Assembly (NCBI RefSeq): GCF_036250735.1
Contig: NZ_CP109430.1
Coordinates: forward strand, 124,001-188,000
Direction of reading: 5' to 3'
Source: Streptosporangium sp. NBC_01495
GTDB lineage: Bacteria > Actinomycetota > Actinomycetes > Streptosporangiales > Streptosporangiaceae
DNA length: 64,000 nt
Shown: positions 44,706 to 52,958 of the stretch, piece after piece
Layout of the letters: the number at the start of each line of letters is the position of its first letter
How positions within the stretch are numbered: position 1 is the first letter of the stretch
Translations under genes and position numbers: made by a program
The notes under the pieces: generated by a model
Told to the model about the DNA's origin: nothing
Seen by the model: only the letters and a program-made list of their open reading frames with translations
Databases searched by the model: none

Positions 44706-45583
44706 ATACGGGTGCCACCGGAATACGGCGGAAACGGGCCGCGAGGGTGGATGGCTACTGGCCGGGGTACGGGTGCGGAGCCTGAGCCGGTGCGGCTCGA
44801 CCCAGGGGCGGCCAGGAGGAAGGCCTCCCAAAAGGAGTATGGACAGTCTATGGGAACAGCGGATGCCTCGAATCAAGTGAAGAGGAGGTCGGGCTTGGAT
44901 CCTCGCAGTCTCGGACAGGTGCAGGCGTGGATGGCAGACAGAGGGACTTTGATCTGCGCGCGTTTACTCTGTCCAGCATAAGCATTTACCTAGGTGATCT
45001 CGGCGACGCTCATTTCAGATAGCCGTGTTTGAAATGGGTGAGAACGGTGGCACGATAGGTGATCACGTGGGGTTTTCTGGACTGAAGAAGACTTGTGGTG
45101 ATACCTATTCCATCGAAAGCTCCACGCCCATTTCAGGGGCATCGCGATCCATCCCGATTCATGTATGCAGACGTCGCTTTGAAGGCGTCGAATCACAACT
45201 GCCCTTATTGATCTTGCTGAGATCACCTCAATGAGCCTGATGAGAGCCGATCTGTCGGCTCTCATCAGGCTCATTGAAGGTGAGCCGCCTGGTAAGGCTC
45301 GGATACCCGTCGACTTCGTGTTGTCAGCAGGAGTCGCATGTTCAAAACCGGTGGGATGCGTCCCGTCTGGCGCGGGTGCGCACTCCAGGGGTGTCCCGTA
45401 TCACGTGACCGAGGGCATGTCGCCTCCGCTTTCTCTGAGGCGTGATCGGGTGGGTGAAGGGCGTCGCTGATCGCGCGGCTGTTCCCATGCATGTGATAGT
45501 CGCATGATCCGCTTCTTGATTACGTGAACCACCCACGTCGAGACGCTTTCTGGCCGACTCGGTGTCCGGTTTCCATGCAAGCG
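44706..45583. other. A/T-richer barren stretch with short inverted repeats
   Basis: About 880 bases without a convincing gene. Its composition differs from the surroundings. Several short inverted repeats occur: CATTTCA/TGAAATG around 45008-45037, and ggtgatctc near 44993 mirrored by gagatcacc near 45220. With the long hairpin at 45228 these look like the wreck of a small mobile or MITE-like element; no transposase is visible. Confidence 0.5.
45228..45277. repeat. perfect 23-bp inverted repeat with a 4-base loop
   Basis: The left arm (45228-45250, core aatgagcctgatgagagccg) is repeated exactly in reverse complement at 45255-45277 around the loop TCTG. No U tract follows on either strand, so it is not a typical terminator. 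Both strands are open and encode the same start MSLMRAD, merely because of the symmetry. Confidence 0.95.
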
Positions 45584-45644
45584 TTGACACCTCCCTTCCG
45601 GCGCCTCATAATGAACGAGCGTTCATGAACAAGTGTTCATTATG
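45584..45644 (+). promoter_or_regulatory. promoter with overlapping double TetR-type operator
   Basis: TTGACA at 45584 is followed by 17 bases and CATAAT at 45607, a near-ideal promoter. Two palindromes, ATGAACG-AG-CGTTCAT (45611-45626) and ATGAACA-AG-TGTTCAT (45625-45640), cover the -10 box and the expected transcription start. Together they form a larger palindrome CATAATGAAC...GTTCATTATG. A repressor there would block the methyltransferase gene at 45713. Confidence 0.8.
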
Positions 45645-45712
45645 ATGATGTCGCCGTCCAGAACCGGTGAGGCCGCCCGGCGACACCCGGATGCCACCAC
45701 GGGAGGGATTCG

Positions 45713-46558
45713 ATGCTTTCCATCGTCAACACCGAGCAGGCGGAAGCGTGGAACGGTTACGAGGGCACCCACTGGGCCGATCACCAGGCCCGGTATGACG
45801 CCGTGAACAGCGGGTTCAACGGCTGCCTGCTCGCGGCGGCCGACATCGGCGACCGGGACCGCGTACTCGACGTCGGGTGCGGCAACGGGCAGCTGACACG
45901 GCTGGCCGCCCGGCGGGCGCGACTCGGAGACGCGACCGGGATCGACCTGTCGGCGCCGATGTCGCGACGGGCGCGTGCCGGTGCGGCCGACGAGGGGGTC
46001 GTCAACGTCACCTTCGAGGAGGGCGACGCCCAGGTCCACCCCTTCCCGGCCTCGCGCTTCGACGTGGCCGTGAGCCGGTTCGGGATCATGTTCTTCGCCG
46101 ATCCGGTCGCCGCGTTCGCCAACATCGGCCGCGCGCTGCGACCGGGCGGGCGCCTGGTGATCCTGTCCCTGCGGAGGATGGAGGAGAACGACCTGGGTGC
46201 CGTCTTCGCGGCGATGGCGGAGCACCTGCCGTCGAGCCCCGCCCCGGCCGGGCCCGGCGCTCCCGGACCGGAGTCGCTGGCCGACCCGGTCCGCGTCCGC
46301 GAGGTGCTCACCGGCGCGGGCTTCGAGAAGGTGACCTCCACGCCTGTCGAGGCGCCTCAGGTGTGGGGCCGGGACGCCGCCGACGCGGCCGGTTTCCTCG
46401 GAGCGTGGGGGCCCGTCCGCTTCATCCTCGACCAGGTCGACAAGGCCACCGCGGCCCGCGCCCTCGACGCGCTCACGGTGGCGCTGCGGCCCTACGAGGA
46501 GCCCGGCGCCGTACGGCTGCGCGGCGCCGCCTGGCTGACCACCGCCACCCGCCCCTGA
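45713..46558 (+). CDS. class I SAM-dependent methyltransferase (UbiE-like)
   Basis: The 281-residue enzyme has the SAM-binding motif I VLDVGCGNGQLTRL (residues 46-59), then GIDLSAPM and the later LRPGGRLVILSLR. It matches the UbiE/COQ5-like small-molecule methyltransferases. A GGGAGG precedes the ATG. It is the first gene after a TetR-type operator and is followed 306 bases later by a TetR-family gene, the probable regulator. It may detoxify or modify the ligand sensed by that repressor (inference). Confidence 0.9.
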   Translation: MLSIVNTEQAEAWNGYEGTHWADHQARYDAVNSGFNGCLLAAADIGDRDRVLDVGCGNGQLTRLAARRARLGDATGIDLSAPMSRRARAGAADEGVVNVTFEEGDAQVHPFPASRFDVAVSRFGIMFFADPVAAFANIGRALRPGGRLVILSLRRMEENDLGAVFAAMAEHLPSSPAPAGPGAPGPESLADPVRVREVLTGAGFEKVTSTPVEAPQVWGRDAADAAGFLGAWGPVRFILDQVDKATAARALDALTVALRPYEEPGAVRLRGAAWLTTATRP

Positions 46559-46559
46559 C

Positions 46560-46770
46560 CTTCGGCGGTCCGTCACCCGCCCCTGACCGGGTCCGTCTAC
46601 TCCGGTCCTGGCTTCCGGCCGTCCGTCTTCGACGGTCCGCCGCCCACCCCCGACCTCCGGCCGTCCGCCTTCGACGGTCCGTCACCCGTCCCTGGCCGGT
46701 CCACTCACCCCGCCCCGGACTGCTTCACTCACCCCGCCCCGGACCGCTTCACCCACCCCGCTCCTGAACG
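46560..46770. repeat. degenerate tandem repeats after the methyltransferase gene
   Basis: Several imperfect families run together: ggtccgtcacccgcccctgacc, ccggccgtccgtcttcgacgg and cactcaccccgccccgga. They fill most of the 306-base gap before the TetR gene; no gene is seen in it. Confidence 0.7.
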
Positions 46771-46864
46771 GCTCGCCCGATCCGCCCGCCGGGGGCCGGT
46801 CGTTCACCGGTTCGCGATCCTCGCGGCGACGGCGGCCGGGCTCCGATGGTCACTACGATGCGAT

Positions 46865-47515
46865 GTGATGTCACCGAGAAAAGCAGCCGCCCTGCGTGAC
46901 GGCGAGGGCGACCGGAGCCTGCGCGAGCACCTGATCGCCGCCGCCGAACGCCTCATGGCCCAGCGCGGCACCGCCGGGCTCACCGTACGCGACATCGCCC
47001 GCGAGGCCCGGGTCGCCGACGGCGTGCTGTACAACCACTTCGCGGGCAAGGAAGAGTTGCTCGCGCTCGCCCTGCACGCCCACGTCCAGACCGTCGAGCG
47101 CGAGCTGGGCGAGCTGCCCATCCGTGCCGGGAGCGATACGGTCGAGGACAACCTGCGCGTCTATATCACCCGGGGGCTGGCGCTGCACGCCGCGATCCTG
47201 CCCTCCTTCGCGGGCCTGCTCGCCCAGCCTGAGGTTCTCATCCGGTTCGCGAACCTGCCCAACCCGATGGCGGGCGGCCGGGGACTACGCGCGGACCTGG
47301 CCGTATACCTGCGTGCCGAGCGGAATCTCGGCCGTCTGGCCCCGGACGCCAACGCCGAGGCCGCCGCCACGATGATCATCGGCGCCTGTCACGAGCTGGT
47401 CCTGCCCCACCTGCTCCGCGGCGGCGCGGCGACCGCGCTGGAGATCCCCTCCGGCTTCGTCGAGGACCTGCTCACCACGGTGCTGAACGGCATAGGCCCG
47501 GCCCGTACCCTCTAG
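46865..47515 (+). CDS. TetR-family transcriptional regulator
   Basis: A 216-residue repressor with the TetR helix-turn-helix at about 22-65 (LIAAAERLMAQRGTAGLTVR, IAREARVADGVLYNHFAGKEELL). The rest is an all-helical ligand-binding domain (LRADLAVYLRAERNLGRL). The start is the GTG at 46865 or the ATG at 46868. The twin palindromes at 45611-45640 lie upstream of the methyltransferase on the same strand and are the likely site for this regulator, but none lies directly before this gene. Confidence 0.9.
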   Translation: MMSPRKAAALRDGEGDRSLREHLIAAAERLMAQRGTAGLTVRDIAREARVADGVLYNHFAGKEELLALALHAHVQTVERELGELPIRAGSDTVEDNLRVYITRGLALHAAILPSFAGLLAQPEVLIRFANLPNPMAGGRGLRADLAVYLRAERNLGRLAPDANAEAAATMIIGACHELVLPHLLRGGAATALEIPSGFVEDLLTTVLNGIGPARTL

Positions 47516-47803
47516 AACCGATTCCCGGCGCGGCGATATCGGCGCCGTCGAATGTCCGGAGGGGTAGGAAGTGAAAAGCTCGGCGGCCGGAGGATTTTCC
47601 AATAAATGGGATGCCTCCCTGCCGCCGACCACCTGATACGGCGAGGTGTCGTTCTCGCGGTTCCGAACCCGGTCATCCGAGATTCCGCCGGAAACGGGCC
47701 GGAACTTTTCCGGCTTCGCACACCCGTGCCGGTCGTGATGAATAATCTCAGAAATCGTGCTCTGATGATCTCGGCCGGAAAACGTCGGGAAGGCAGGAGG
47801 CTG

Positions 47804-49264
47804 GTGAACACCGAGGGATGGGCGGTCAGTGTTCCCCGAGGGTATCGAGTCGGTGACTGGCGGGTCGGCAGGCCCATCGCCACGGGGAGCTGGGCGAGTG
47901 TCTACCTGGGAGTTCGAGACGGTGAGGGGGCGACGCGCTCGGCGTTGAAGTTTCTGCCCACGGGCACGGTCACCCGGCGGCAGTTGAAATATCTCAGGGA
48001 GATGACGCAGCGGGAAATACGCCTGCACAGCAGGCTCCAGCATTCCCGGCTGATCCGGCTACGCGAAACGCTCGTCGTCGACGACGCCGGAAATCCCGAA
48101 CTCGACGGCGCGTGCGTTCTGGTCATGGACCTGGCGGAACGGTCGCTGGCCGATCTGATTCGAGCGGGGGCTCCCGTTCCCGACGCGCCAAGACTGATCG
48201 CCGAGATCTGCGAGGGAATAGCGTACATGCACGCCGAGAGATGGGTGCATGGAGATCTCAAGCCCAATAACGTGCTCATGATGGCCGACGGCTCGGTACG
48301 CCTCGCCGACTTCGGCCTGACCACCGAGATGGACGGGACTCACGGTTATCTCCCCCCGGTGGGCTCCGCGGACCACGTGCCCCCCGAGCGCTGGGGCGAA
48401 CCCGTGAGCGAACGGGGGCACGCCGTGCGATTCTCGGCCGACGTCTGGGCGCTGGGCGTGACGGCGTGCCAACTGCTCACCGGCCATCTCCCCTTCAGTG
48501 CCTCGACCGCTCGCGCACGTTACGTCGCCGCCGCCGAGTACGCGGCCGGCGAGCGCCCTCTGACGCTTCCGGTCTCGCTTCCCGAGGCCTGGCGTTCCTG
48601 GGTGGGTGACTGCCTGACCCCCGACGCGAGGGTCCGGCCCACCGCGGCCCGCCAGCTCTACCGGGCGCGGATGCTGGCCGGCACCGTCGGAGCCTCGCCC
48701 CGGCGAACGGGCACCCGGATGGCGGGGGCGCTGGCCGCGGCCCTTCTGGTGCTCGCCGGCGCCTCGGGGGCCGGGATGGTCGCCCCATCCCTGGCCGACC
48801 CGTTCGGGCGTTGGTTGCGCTCCGACTCCGACATCCCCCGGGAGTATCGCGCGCTGATCGTCGAAGCCGGCACGATGTGCGGCGAGCCTGGGCTGAGCCC
48901 GGCACTGGTCGCCGGAATACTGAAGGCGGAGAGCAACTTCGACGCGAAGCTGTTCGACGCGGCCAAGAACGAGTACGGCCTCGCGCGCTGGACGCCGTCG
49001 GTGCTGCAGTACTACCTGCCCGCCGACCGCCGCGGCGTCGTCCCCACCCCGCCCCTGTCACCCGAGGACAGCATCCCCGCCGTCGGCCGCTATCTGTGCG
49101 TACGGCTACCCCTGCTGGCCAGGGTGCCCGGAGATCCCGGCCTGCTGGGAGCCGCGGCGTTCCGCTCCTCCGACGAGGTGATCCGCCAGGAGAACGGGGT
49201 TCCCGAACGTTTCCGGGCGTTCGTCGAACGGGTGCGGAAGCACCGGGCCGAATACCAGCCGTGA
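47804..49264 (+). CDS. transmembrane Ser/Thr protein kinase with external lysozyme-like (SLT) domain
   Basis: The 486-residue protein has a cytosolic eukaryotic-type kinase at about 18-290: Lys49 in SALKF, HGDLKPNN with Asp151, DFG at 169-171 and an APE-like region. A single transmembrane helix lies at 306-327. An outside domain at about 340-470 reads LVAGILKAESNFDAKL...YGLARWTPSVL, the pattern of transglycosylase/SLT lysozyme-like folds, with Glu376 as the candidate catalytic acid. The GTG at 47804 follows AGGAGG. Kinase ectodomains are usually PASTA or sensory folds, so a muralytic-type one is unusual. The convergent neighbour has an FHA domain. Confidence 0.85.
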   Translation: MNTEGWAVSVPRGYRVGDWRVGRPIATGSWASVYLGVRDGEGATRSALKFLPTGTVTRRQLKYLREMTQREIRLHSRLQHSRLIRLRETLVVDDAGNPELDGACVLVMDLAERSLADLIRAGAPVPDAPRLIAEICEGIAYMHAERWVHGDLKPNNVLMMADGSVRLADFGLTTEMDGTHGYLPPVGSADHVPPERWGEPVSERGHAVRFSADVWALGVTACQLLTGHLPFSASTARARYVAAAEYAAGERPLTLPVSLPEAWRSWVGDCLTPDARVRPTAARQLYRARMLAGTVGASPRRTGTRMAGALAAALLVLAGASGAGMVAPSLADPFGRWLRSDSDIPREYRALIVEAGTMCGEPGLSPALVAGILKAESNFDAKLFDAAKNEYGLARWTPSVLQYYLPADRRGVVPTPPLSPEDSIPAVGRYLCVRLPLLARVPGDPGLLGAAAFRSSDEVIRQENGVPERFRAFVERVRKHRAEYQP

Positions 49265-49343
49265 TCAGATGGGAGGCCGGGCCGAGTACCAGCCATGATC
49301 ACGTGGGAGGCCGGGCCGGATGTCGGCCGTGATCAGGTGCCCA
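49247..49343. repeat. 34-bp tandem repeat between convergent kinase and FHA genes
   Basis: Two full 34-base units and most of a third, with the core ccgtgatcagatgggaggccgg, start in the last codons of the kinase gene. The third overlaps the stop codon of the FHA gene on the other strand, so both 3' ends lie in the array. Confidence 0.85.
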
Positions 49344-50061
49344 GCCGTTTCAGGTGCTCCTCCCGCACCAGGTCGAAGCGCAGCGCGACGGAGACCAGCG
49401 CGGCGCGTTGCCAGTCGGCCTTGCGTGAACCGGACGACGGTTTGACGCGCAATTTCGTACGTGCCAGATAGTCGATGTGGAAGTTGACCGCGGCCCGGGT
49501 CAGTCCCGCGCAGCCGGGAACCTCACGCAGCCGCTCCAGCACCTCCGGCACCGTCGGGATGACCGAGGACGCGCAGTCACGGAGGCGCGGCTCGCAGAGC
49601 GCGATCAGCACGAGGAAGTATTTCGCGGTCTCGTCGAGGGGAAAGCCGGAGACCGTCGGCTCGCCGACCGCCGAGGTCTCGGGCGCGTCGGGGTCGATGA
49701 AGCTGTGCTGTGAGGCGAACACCAGGAACGAACAGGCGCCGCCCGCCACCGGGAGCACCACGCGGGCGAACTCGAACGGCACGGGCGCCGCCGCCCGCCG
49801 CGGAGCTACCTTGAGGAACTCCCCTCCACCTTCGGGATTCTCCACGACCAGGGTGGAGTCGTGGCTGAGATTGGTGAGCAGCCAGTAATCCTCCACGGCC
49901 TGGATGATCCCGGCCCGCCGGGATATTCCCGGATGGTCCAGCAGGAAGTCGACCGGGGCGTTCGACGTTCCGCGACCAAAAATGACCTCGTGGCCTGGAG
50001 AAAGTTCGACGACGGCCGGTTCGGTGTCGGAGCCATCGGCTTGCAAGAGGATCGTCCGCAT
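49333..50061 (-). CDS. FHA-domain protein with C-terminal winged-helix-like region
   Basis: Residues 20-100 form a forkhead-associated domain with the phosphothreonine-binding residues visible: Gly29-Arg30 in VIFGRGTS, Ser47 in PGISRRAG and Asn64 in LLTNLSHDST. Residues 145-240 hold a helical segment (VPEVLERLREVPGCAGLTRAA, VNFHIDYLARTKL) that resembles a winged helix and could bind DNA. It faces the Ser/Thr kinase across 70 bases, so it may read that kinase's phosphorylation and pass it to transcription (inference). The ATG at 50061 is the best-placed start. Confidence 0.8.
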   Translation of the reverse strand: MRTILLQADGSDTEPAVVELSPGHEVIFGRGTSNAPVDFLLDHPGISRRAGIIQAVEDYWLLTNLSHDSTLVVENPEGGGEFLKVAPRRAAAPVPFEFARVVLPVAGGACSFLVFASQHSFIDPDAPETSAVGEPTVSGFPLDETAKYFLVLIALCEPRLRDCASSVIPTVPEVLERLREVPGCAGLTRAAVNFHIDYLARTKLRVKPSSGSRKADWQRAALVSVALRFDLVREEHLKRLGT

Positions 50062-50231
50062 CCATCCCGCCCTCACAGCACCCTGGAATCTTCCAGGTTC
50101 ACAGAACCCCATCCTATGCCGAACGATGTTCCTGTCAGCGCTGAATCTCAGGGGGACCAACGCGCTGACAGTTGCCATTCGGTGGGGACCGAAACGGCAT
50201 GCGGGAAAAACAATTTCACGAAAGGAAAAGC

Positions 50232-50675
50232 ATGTTCGCAGCACGTACGCGGGCGGGAGCCGCCGTATTGGGGGGCACGGCGTTGCTTCTGATGCTCACG
50301 GGAACGCCGAGCGCCCACGCCGACCCGGTGCCGCCGAAGGACGCACTGGTGATGACCGACGAACCCCGCGATGGAGAGGTCGGTACGCTGGGAACCTCAT
50401 GCGGCGGCATCACCAATCCCTGCGGGATCGCCTACAACCGCACAGGCTCCACGCTGCAACTGAGCCGGGACGCCAGCAGCCATTTCTACTGCGGCGCGAA
50501 GGGCCCCTACCGCGACCTGCCCAGCGGGCAGAACTCCAACGCCTACGGATCCCCGCACTGGCCCGACGTCGACTGCGTGCGATCCAACACCCGCTGGATC
50601 GTCACCAACGGCCGCGTCTACCCGCCGGGCGAGTGGATCAGGATCTGGACGTCGAAGTGGTTCTACGGCGCCTGA
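50232..50675 (+). CDS. small secreted protein of unknown function
   Basis: A 147-residue protein with a clear signal peptide (AAVLGGTALLLMLTG, cleaved after AHA). The mature part of about 115 residues has four cysteines (TSCGGITNPCG, FYCGAKG, VDCVRSN) suited to two disulfides and many aromatic residues near the end (WIRIWTSKWFYGA). AAAGGAA precedes the ATG. It is probably an extracellular small domain; I do not recognise the family. Confidence 0.75.
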   Translation: MFAARTRAGAAVLGGTALLLMLTGTPSAHADPVPPKDALVMTDEPRDGEVGTLGTSCGGITNPCGIAYNRTGSTLQLSRDASSHFYCGAKGPYRDLPSGQNSNAYGSPHWPDVDCVRSNTRWIVTNGRVYPPGEWIRIWTSKWFYGA

Positions 50676-50724
50676 TGTCTCGCTCGTCCTGAGCCAGGCG
50701 AGGTCTGTTCTCGTCTCTCGTCGA

Positions 50725-50761
50725 GACAGCGGCCGGTCCACACGGTGGACCGGCCGCTGTC
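50725..50761. terminator. bidirectional hairpin terminator, 17-bp stem
   Basis: A perfect 17-base inverted repeat (GACAGCGGCCGGTCCAC and its complement, loop ACG) lies between the convergent ends of the secreted-protein gene and the SnoaL-like gene. It can serve both, but lacks a U tract. Confidence 0.8.
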
Positions 50762-50852
50762 CCCCTTCCAGGACCCGAAGCCGGGTGGCGGCGCCCGCCC
50801 GGCGCGCATCTCCGGATCGGTGACGCCTACCGCTCCAGGGTGAGCGTCTGAC

Positions 50853-51293
50853 CTACGCGGCGTGGAGATCGAGCCTGGCCAGGCCGAAGCCGAGCTGGCT
50901 GTACATCTCCAGCTGATCGAAGTACTCCCGGTGCGTAATGATCATGTCGTCGGCGACGTAGGACACGCATGAACCGCGGACGATGATGCGACGTTCGGTC
51001 CCTTCCGCCTCGCGCCCGTCAGGCAGAAGGAAGGACCCCGTGTGGGTGCCGGTAAACGTCCATTCCGCGACCACGGGATCGTCGCAGGGGACCTCCATCC
51101 AGATCGTCTGGTGAAGGTCAGGGAAACCCTTGAAGAGCTGCTCGTAGACCCAGGCGATCTGCTCATGTCCTTCCGCTATGCCCGTCGGTGAGACGAGGAC
51201 GGCGTCCGGGCTGTAGAACCCGAGTACTCGGTGCAGATCATGGGTGTTGACCGCCTCGGACAGCCGGCGTTTGATCTGCCAGGCATTGGGCAT
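50853..51293 (-). CDS. SnoaL-like (NTF2-fold) protein
   Basis: The 146-residue protein matches the SnoaL-like polyketide-cyclase family of the NTF2 fold: AVNTHDLHRVLGFYSPDAVL, EGHEQIAWVYEQLFKGFPDLH and EYFDQLEMYSQLGF. Members are small enzymes or ligand-binding proteins. The ATG at 51293 has AAGGGT upstream. It is isolated and its substrate is unknown. Confidence 0.87.
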   Translation of the reverse strand: MPNAWQIKRRLSEAVNTHDLHRVLGFYSPDAVLVSPTGIAEGHEQIAWVYEQLFKGFPDLHQTIWMEVPCDDPVVAEWTFTGTHTGSFLLPDGREAEGTERRIIVRGSCVSYVADDMIITHREYFDQLEMYSQLGFGLARLDLHAA

Positions 51294-51672
51294 GACGACG
51301 ACCCTTCGCTGATGCGGGGTGAGGCGCTGGACTTTGCGGCTCCCGAATGCGATCGGGAGGCCATGCGTCGCGGCGCTCAGGCGACATCGAGCCGGGTCTC
51401 GGGAGCCTCGGCGGCGCTCTTTCCACGCTACCCACCGGTGAGTCAGCCATCGGTCCCGATGACGTTGTATTCGCATCACGGAAGATGCCGCGATTTTTCG
51501 GTCATCCCATAACGGTGCAAGCAAGGCCAAAAGAACTTATAGCCCCGGTCTTTGACCGGCGAAGCGATGATCCACCGGACCTCGGTCACCCTTCTCCTGT
51601 GGCTCTCCTGTGGCGAACGTGGTGAATGTGGCGAACATGATGAACGTGACAAATGTGGCAAGTCACCCGAGG
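51294..51672. other. gap upstream of the SnoaL-like gene
   Basis: About 380 bases with no convincing gene. It must contain the SnoaL-like gene's promoter on the minus strand. A short run of gtgaatgtggcgaacatgatgaacgtg-like sub-repeats (about 51615-51655) is the only local structure. Confidence 0.45.
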
Positions 51673-51966
51673 TTATCCTCCCCGGCGGCCCGGATCCCGC
51701 CCGCTGAGCACGTTCAACGAGCCCGCGATGCGTCCGCCCACCGGCCGCGAAATCCGGAAGGTATCAGGATCGCCCTGCCCGCCCCCGCCGCTTTCGCCCT
51801 CGGGGTCGTCGAAGCCCAGTTCCTCCCGCGCCCGTGGCCCCAGGACGACGCGCAGCACCTTCTCCTGCAACGTGACCTCGACGACACCGCTGTACGTGGT
51901 CGCCTGACCGGCCGTGACCAGGCAGTAGGTCTCATCGTCACTGTCCTTCTTCTGTCGATGCCCCAC
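51673..51966 (-). CDS. putative Imm10-like immunity protein
   Basis: A 97-residue frame whose central part (YCLVTAGQATTYSGVVEV, VLRVVLGPRAREELGFDDPE) resembles the Imm10 immunity family of polymorphic-toxin systems. The C-terminal third is low in complexity (SGGGGQGDPD and later). Its only available start, GTG at 51966, lies inside a strong hairpin, so expression is doubtful unless the transcript starts within it. No toxin gene adjoins it. It may be a genomic relic. Confidence 0.45.
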   Translation of the reverse strand: MGHRQKKDSDDETYCLVTAGQATTYSGVVEVTLQEKVLRVVLGPRAREELGFDDPEGESGGGGQGDPDTFRISRPVGGRIAGSLNVLSGRDPGRRGG

Positions 51967-51990
51967 GGGCGAACCCGCGGGGCATCGACA
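51953..51990 (-). terminator. hairpin with UUCG-type loop after the sigma operon
   Basis: Seventeen-base arms with one mismatch (TGTCGATGCCCC...) enclose CGAA on the + strand and TTCG on the minus strand, the very stable tetraloop class. It lies 45 bases after the stop codon of the sigma operon and also spans the start of the Imm10-like frame. Confidence 0.7.
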
Positions 51991-52034
51991 CGGTGCGTTC
52001 CGGCCGGGAGTGAGCAGTGCCTACCGGTGCGTTC

Positions 52035-52958
52035 TCAGTCGGTGAGGTCGGCGTACCACTCAGGAGTGGAGGCCCGCAGCGGATCGGGGGCGGGGCCGGC
52101 GCCGGGACCGGGGATGACGAAGAGATCGACGGTGTCGGAGCTGTGGTCGCGGGAGCCGTTGACGATCCAGTCGTCCTCGACCCGGTCCGCGGGGACGGTC
52201 TGGTCGAAGGAACTGGTCTGCTCGGCGGTGTCCGCAAGGATCCACAGCAGGCGGTAGCCCACCTTCAGCCCGCGTCGTCGCACCTCGGCGCGTACCTCCG
52301 CGACCGTCTTGCCGTGCGTGGTGTAGCCGTCCAGGGCCTCCTCTCCCGAGGGGTCGTAACCAGGGCCGGAGGCATAGGGTTCGCCCGGTGCGGCGGGGCG
52401 GCCCACCCCGAAGACGACCCGCTGGGAGAGGTCCGCGGGCATCCAGACCTTGCCGCAGAAGGCGGATGAGCAGGGCTCCGTGTGCTGTACCCCGATGGTT
52501 CCCGGTCCTTTGAAGCCCTCGGGAACGATCGGGCCGTCCAGCGTGCCCACCCTCTCCGGCGCCACCGGGATGACCTTCACCGTGACGTTGAGCCCCACCG
52601 CGCGGAAGGCCTCCTCGAAGCGCCGATAGTCGGCCGTCGGATCGGTGATGGTGACGCTGAAATGGCCGGTGGCCTTCTTGATGGAGACGGCCGCGTTGGC
52701 GTACTCGGTGGCCGGACCACCCGCCGGTAGGCCGACACCGATCGCGGCGGCCACGGCCAGGGCGGCGACCCCCGAGACCAGTACGGGCCAACGGGCCCGC
52801 CCCAGGCCGAAGGTTCCGCCTCCGGCAAGCCAGGACATCCGGCGGCGCGGAGGAGAAGTCGCCATGATCGCCGCGCGCAGCTCGCGCGCGCCACGCCCCT
52901 GCTCCGGCGCGTACGGTGCGAGGTCGATGGCTTTCACCAGGCGGTCGACGTCATTCAT
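52035..52958 (-). CDS. membrane protein partner of the ECF sigma factor
   Basis: The 307-residue protein has a short cytosolic N-terminus (MNDVDRLVKAIDLAPYAPE), a transmembrane helix at about 55-80 (PVLVSGVAALAVAAAIGVGL) and a 220-residue external domain (ATGHFSVTITDPTADYRRF, VKVIPVAPERVG). Its ATG overlaps the sigma stop codon (ATGA), with GGAGG upstream. The position is that of an anti-sigma factor, but the N-terminus lacks a clear zinc-binding ASD motif, so the role is inferred from coupling only. Confidence 0.82.
   Translation of the reverse strand: MNDVDRLVKAIDLAPYAPEQGRGARELRAAIMATSPPRRRMSWLAGGGTFGLGRARWPVLVSGVAALAVAAAIGVGLPAGGPATEYANAAVSIKKATGHFSVTITDPTADYRRFEEAFRAVGLNVTVKVIPVAPERVGTLDGPIVPEGFKGPGTIGVQHTEPCSSAFCGKVWMPADLSQRVVFGVGRPAAPGEPYASGPGYDPSGEEALDGYTTHGKTVAEVRAEVRRRGLKVGYRLLWILADTAEQTSSFDQTVPADRVEDDWIVNGSRDHSSDTVDLFVIPGPGAGPAPDPLRASTPEWYADLTD

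Noticed and set aside
44990..45470. Two mirrored short frames that both begin MSLMRAD
   Set aside because: They are the two strands of the perfect hairpin at 45228; the rest of each lacks coding character.
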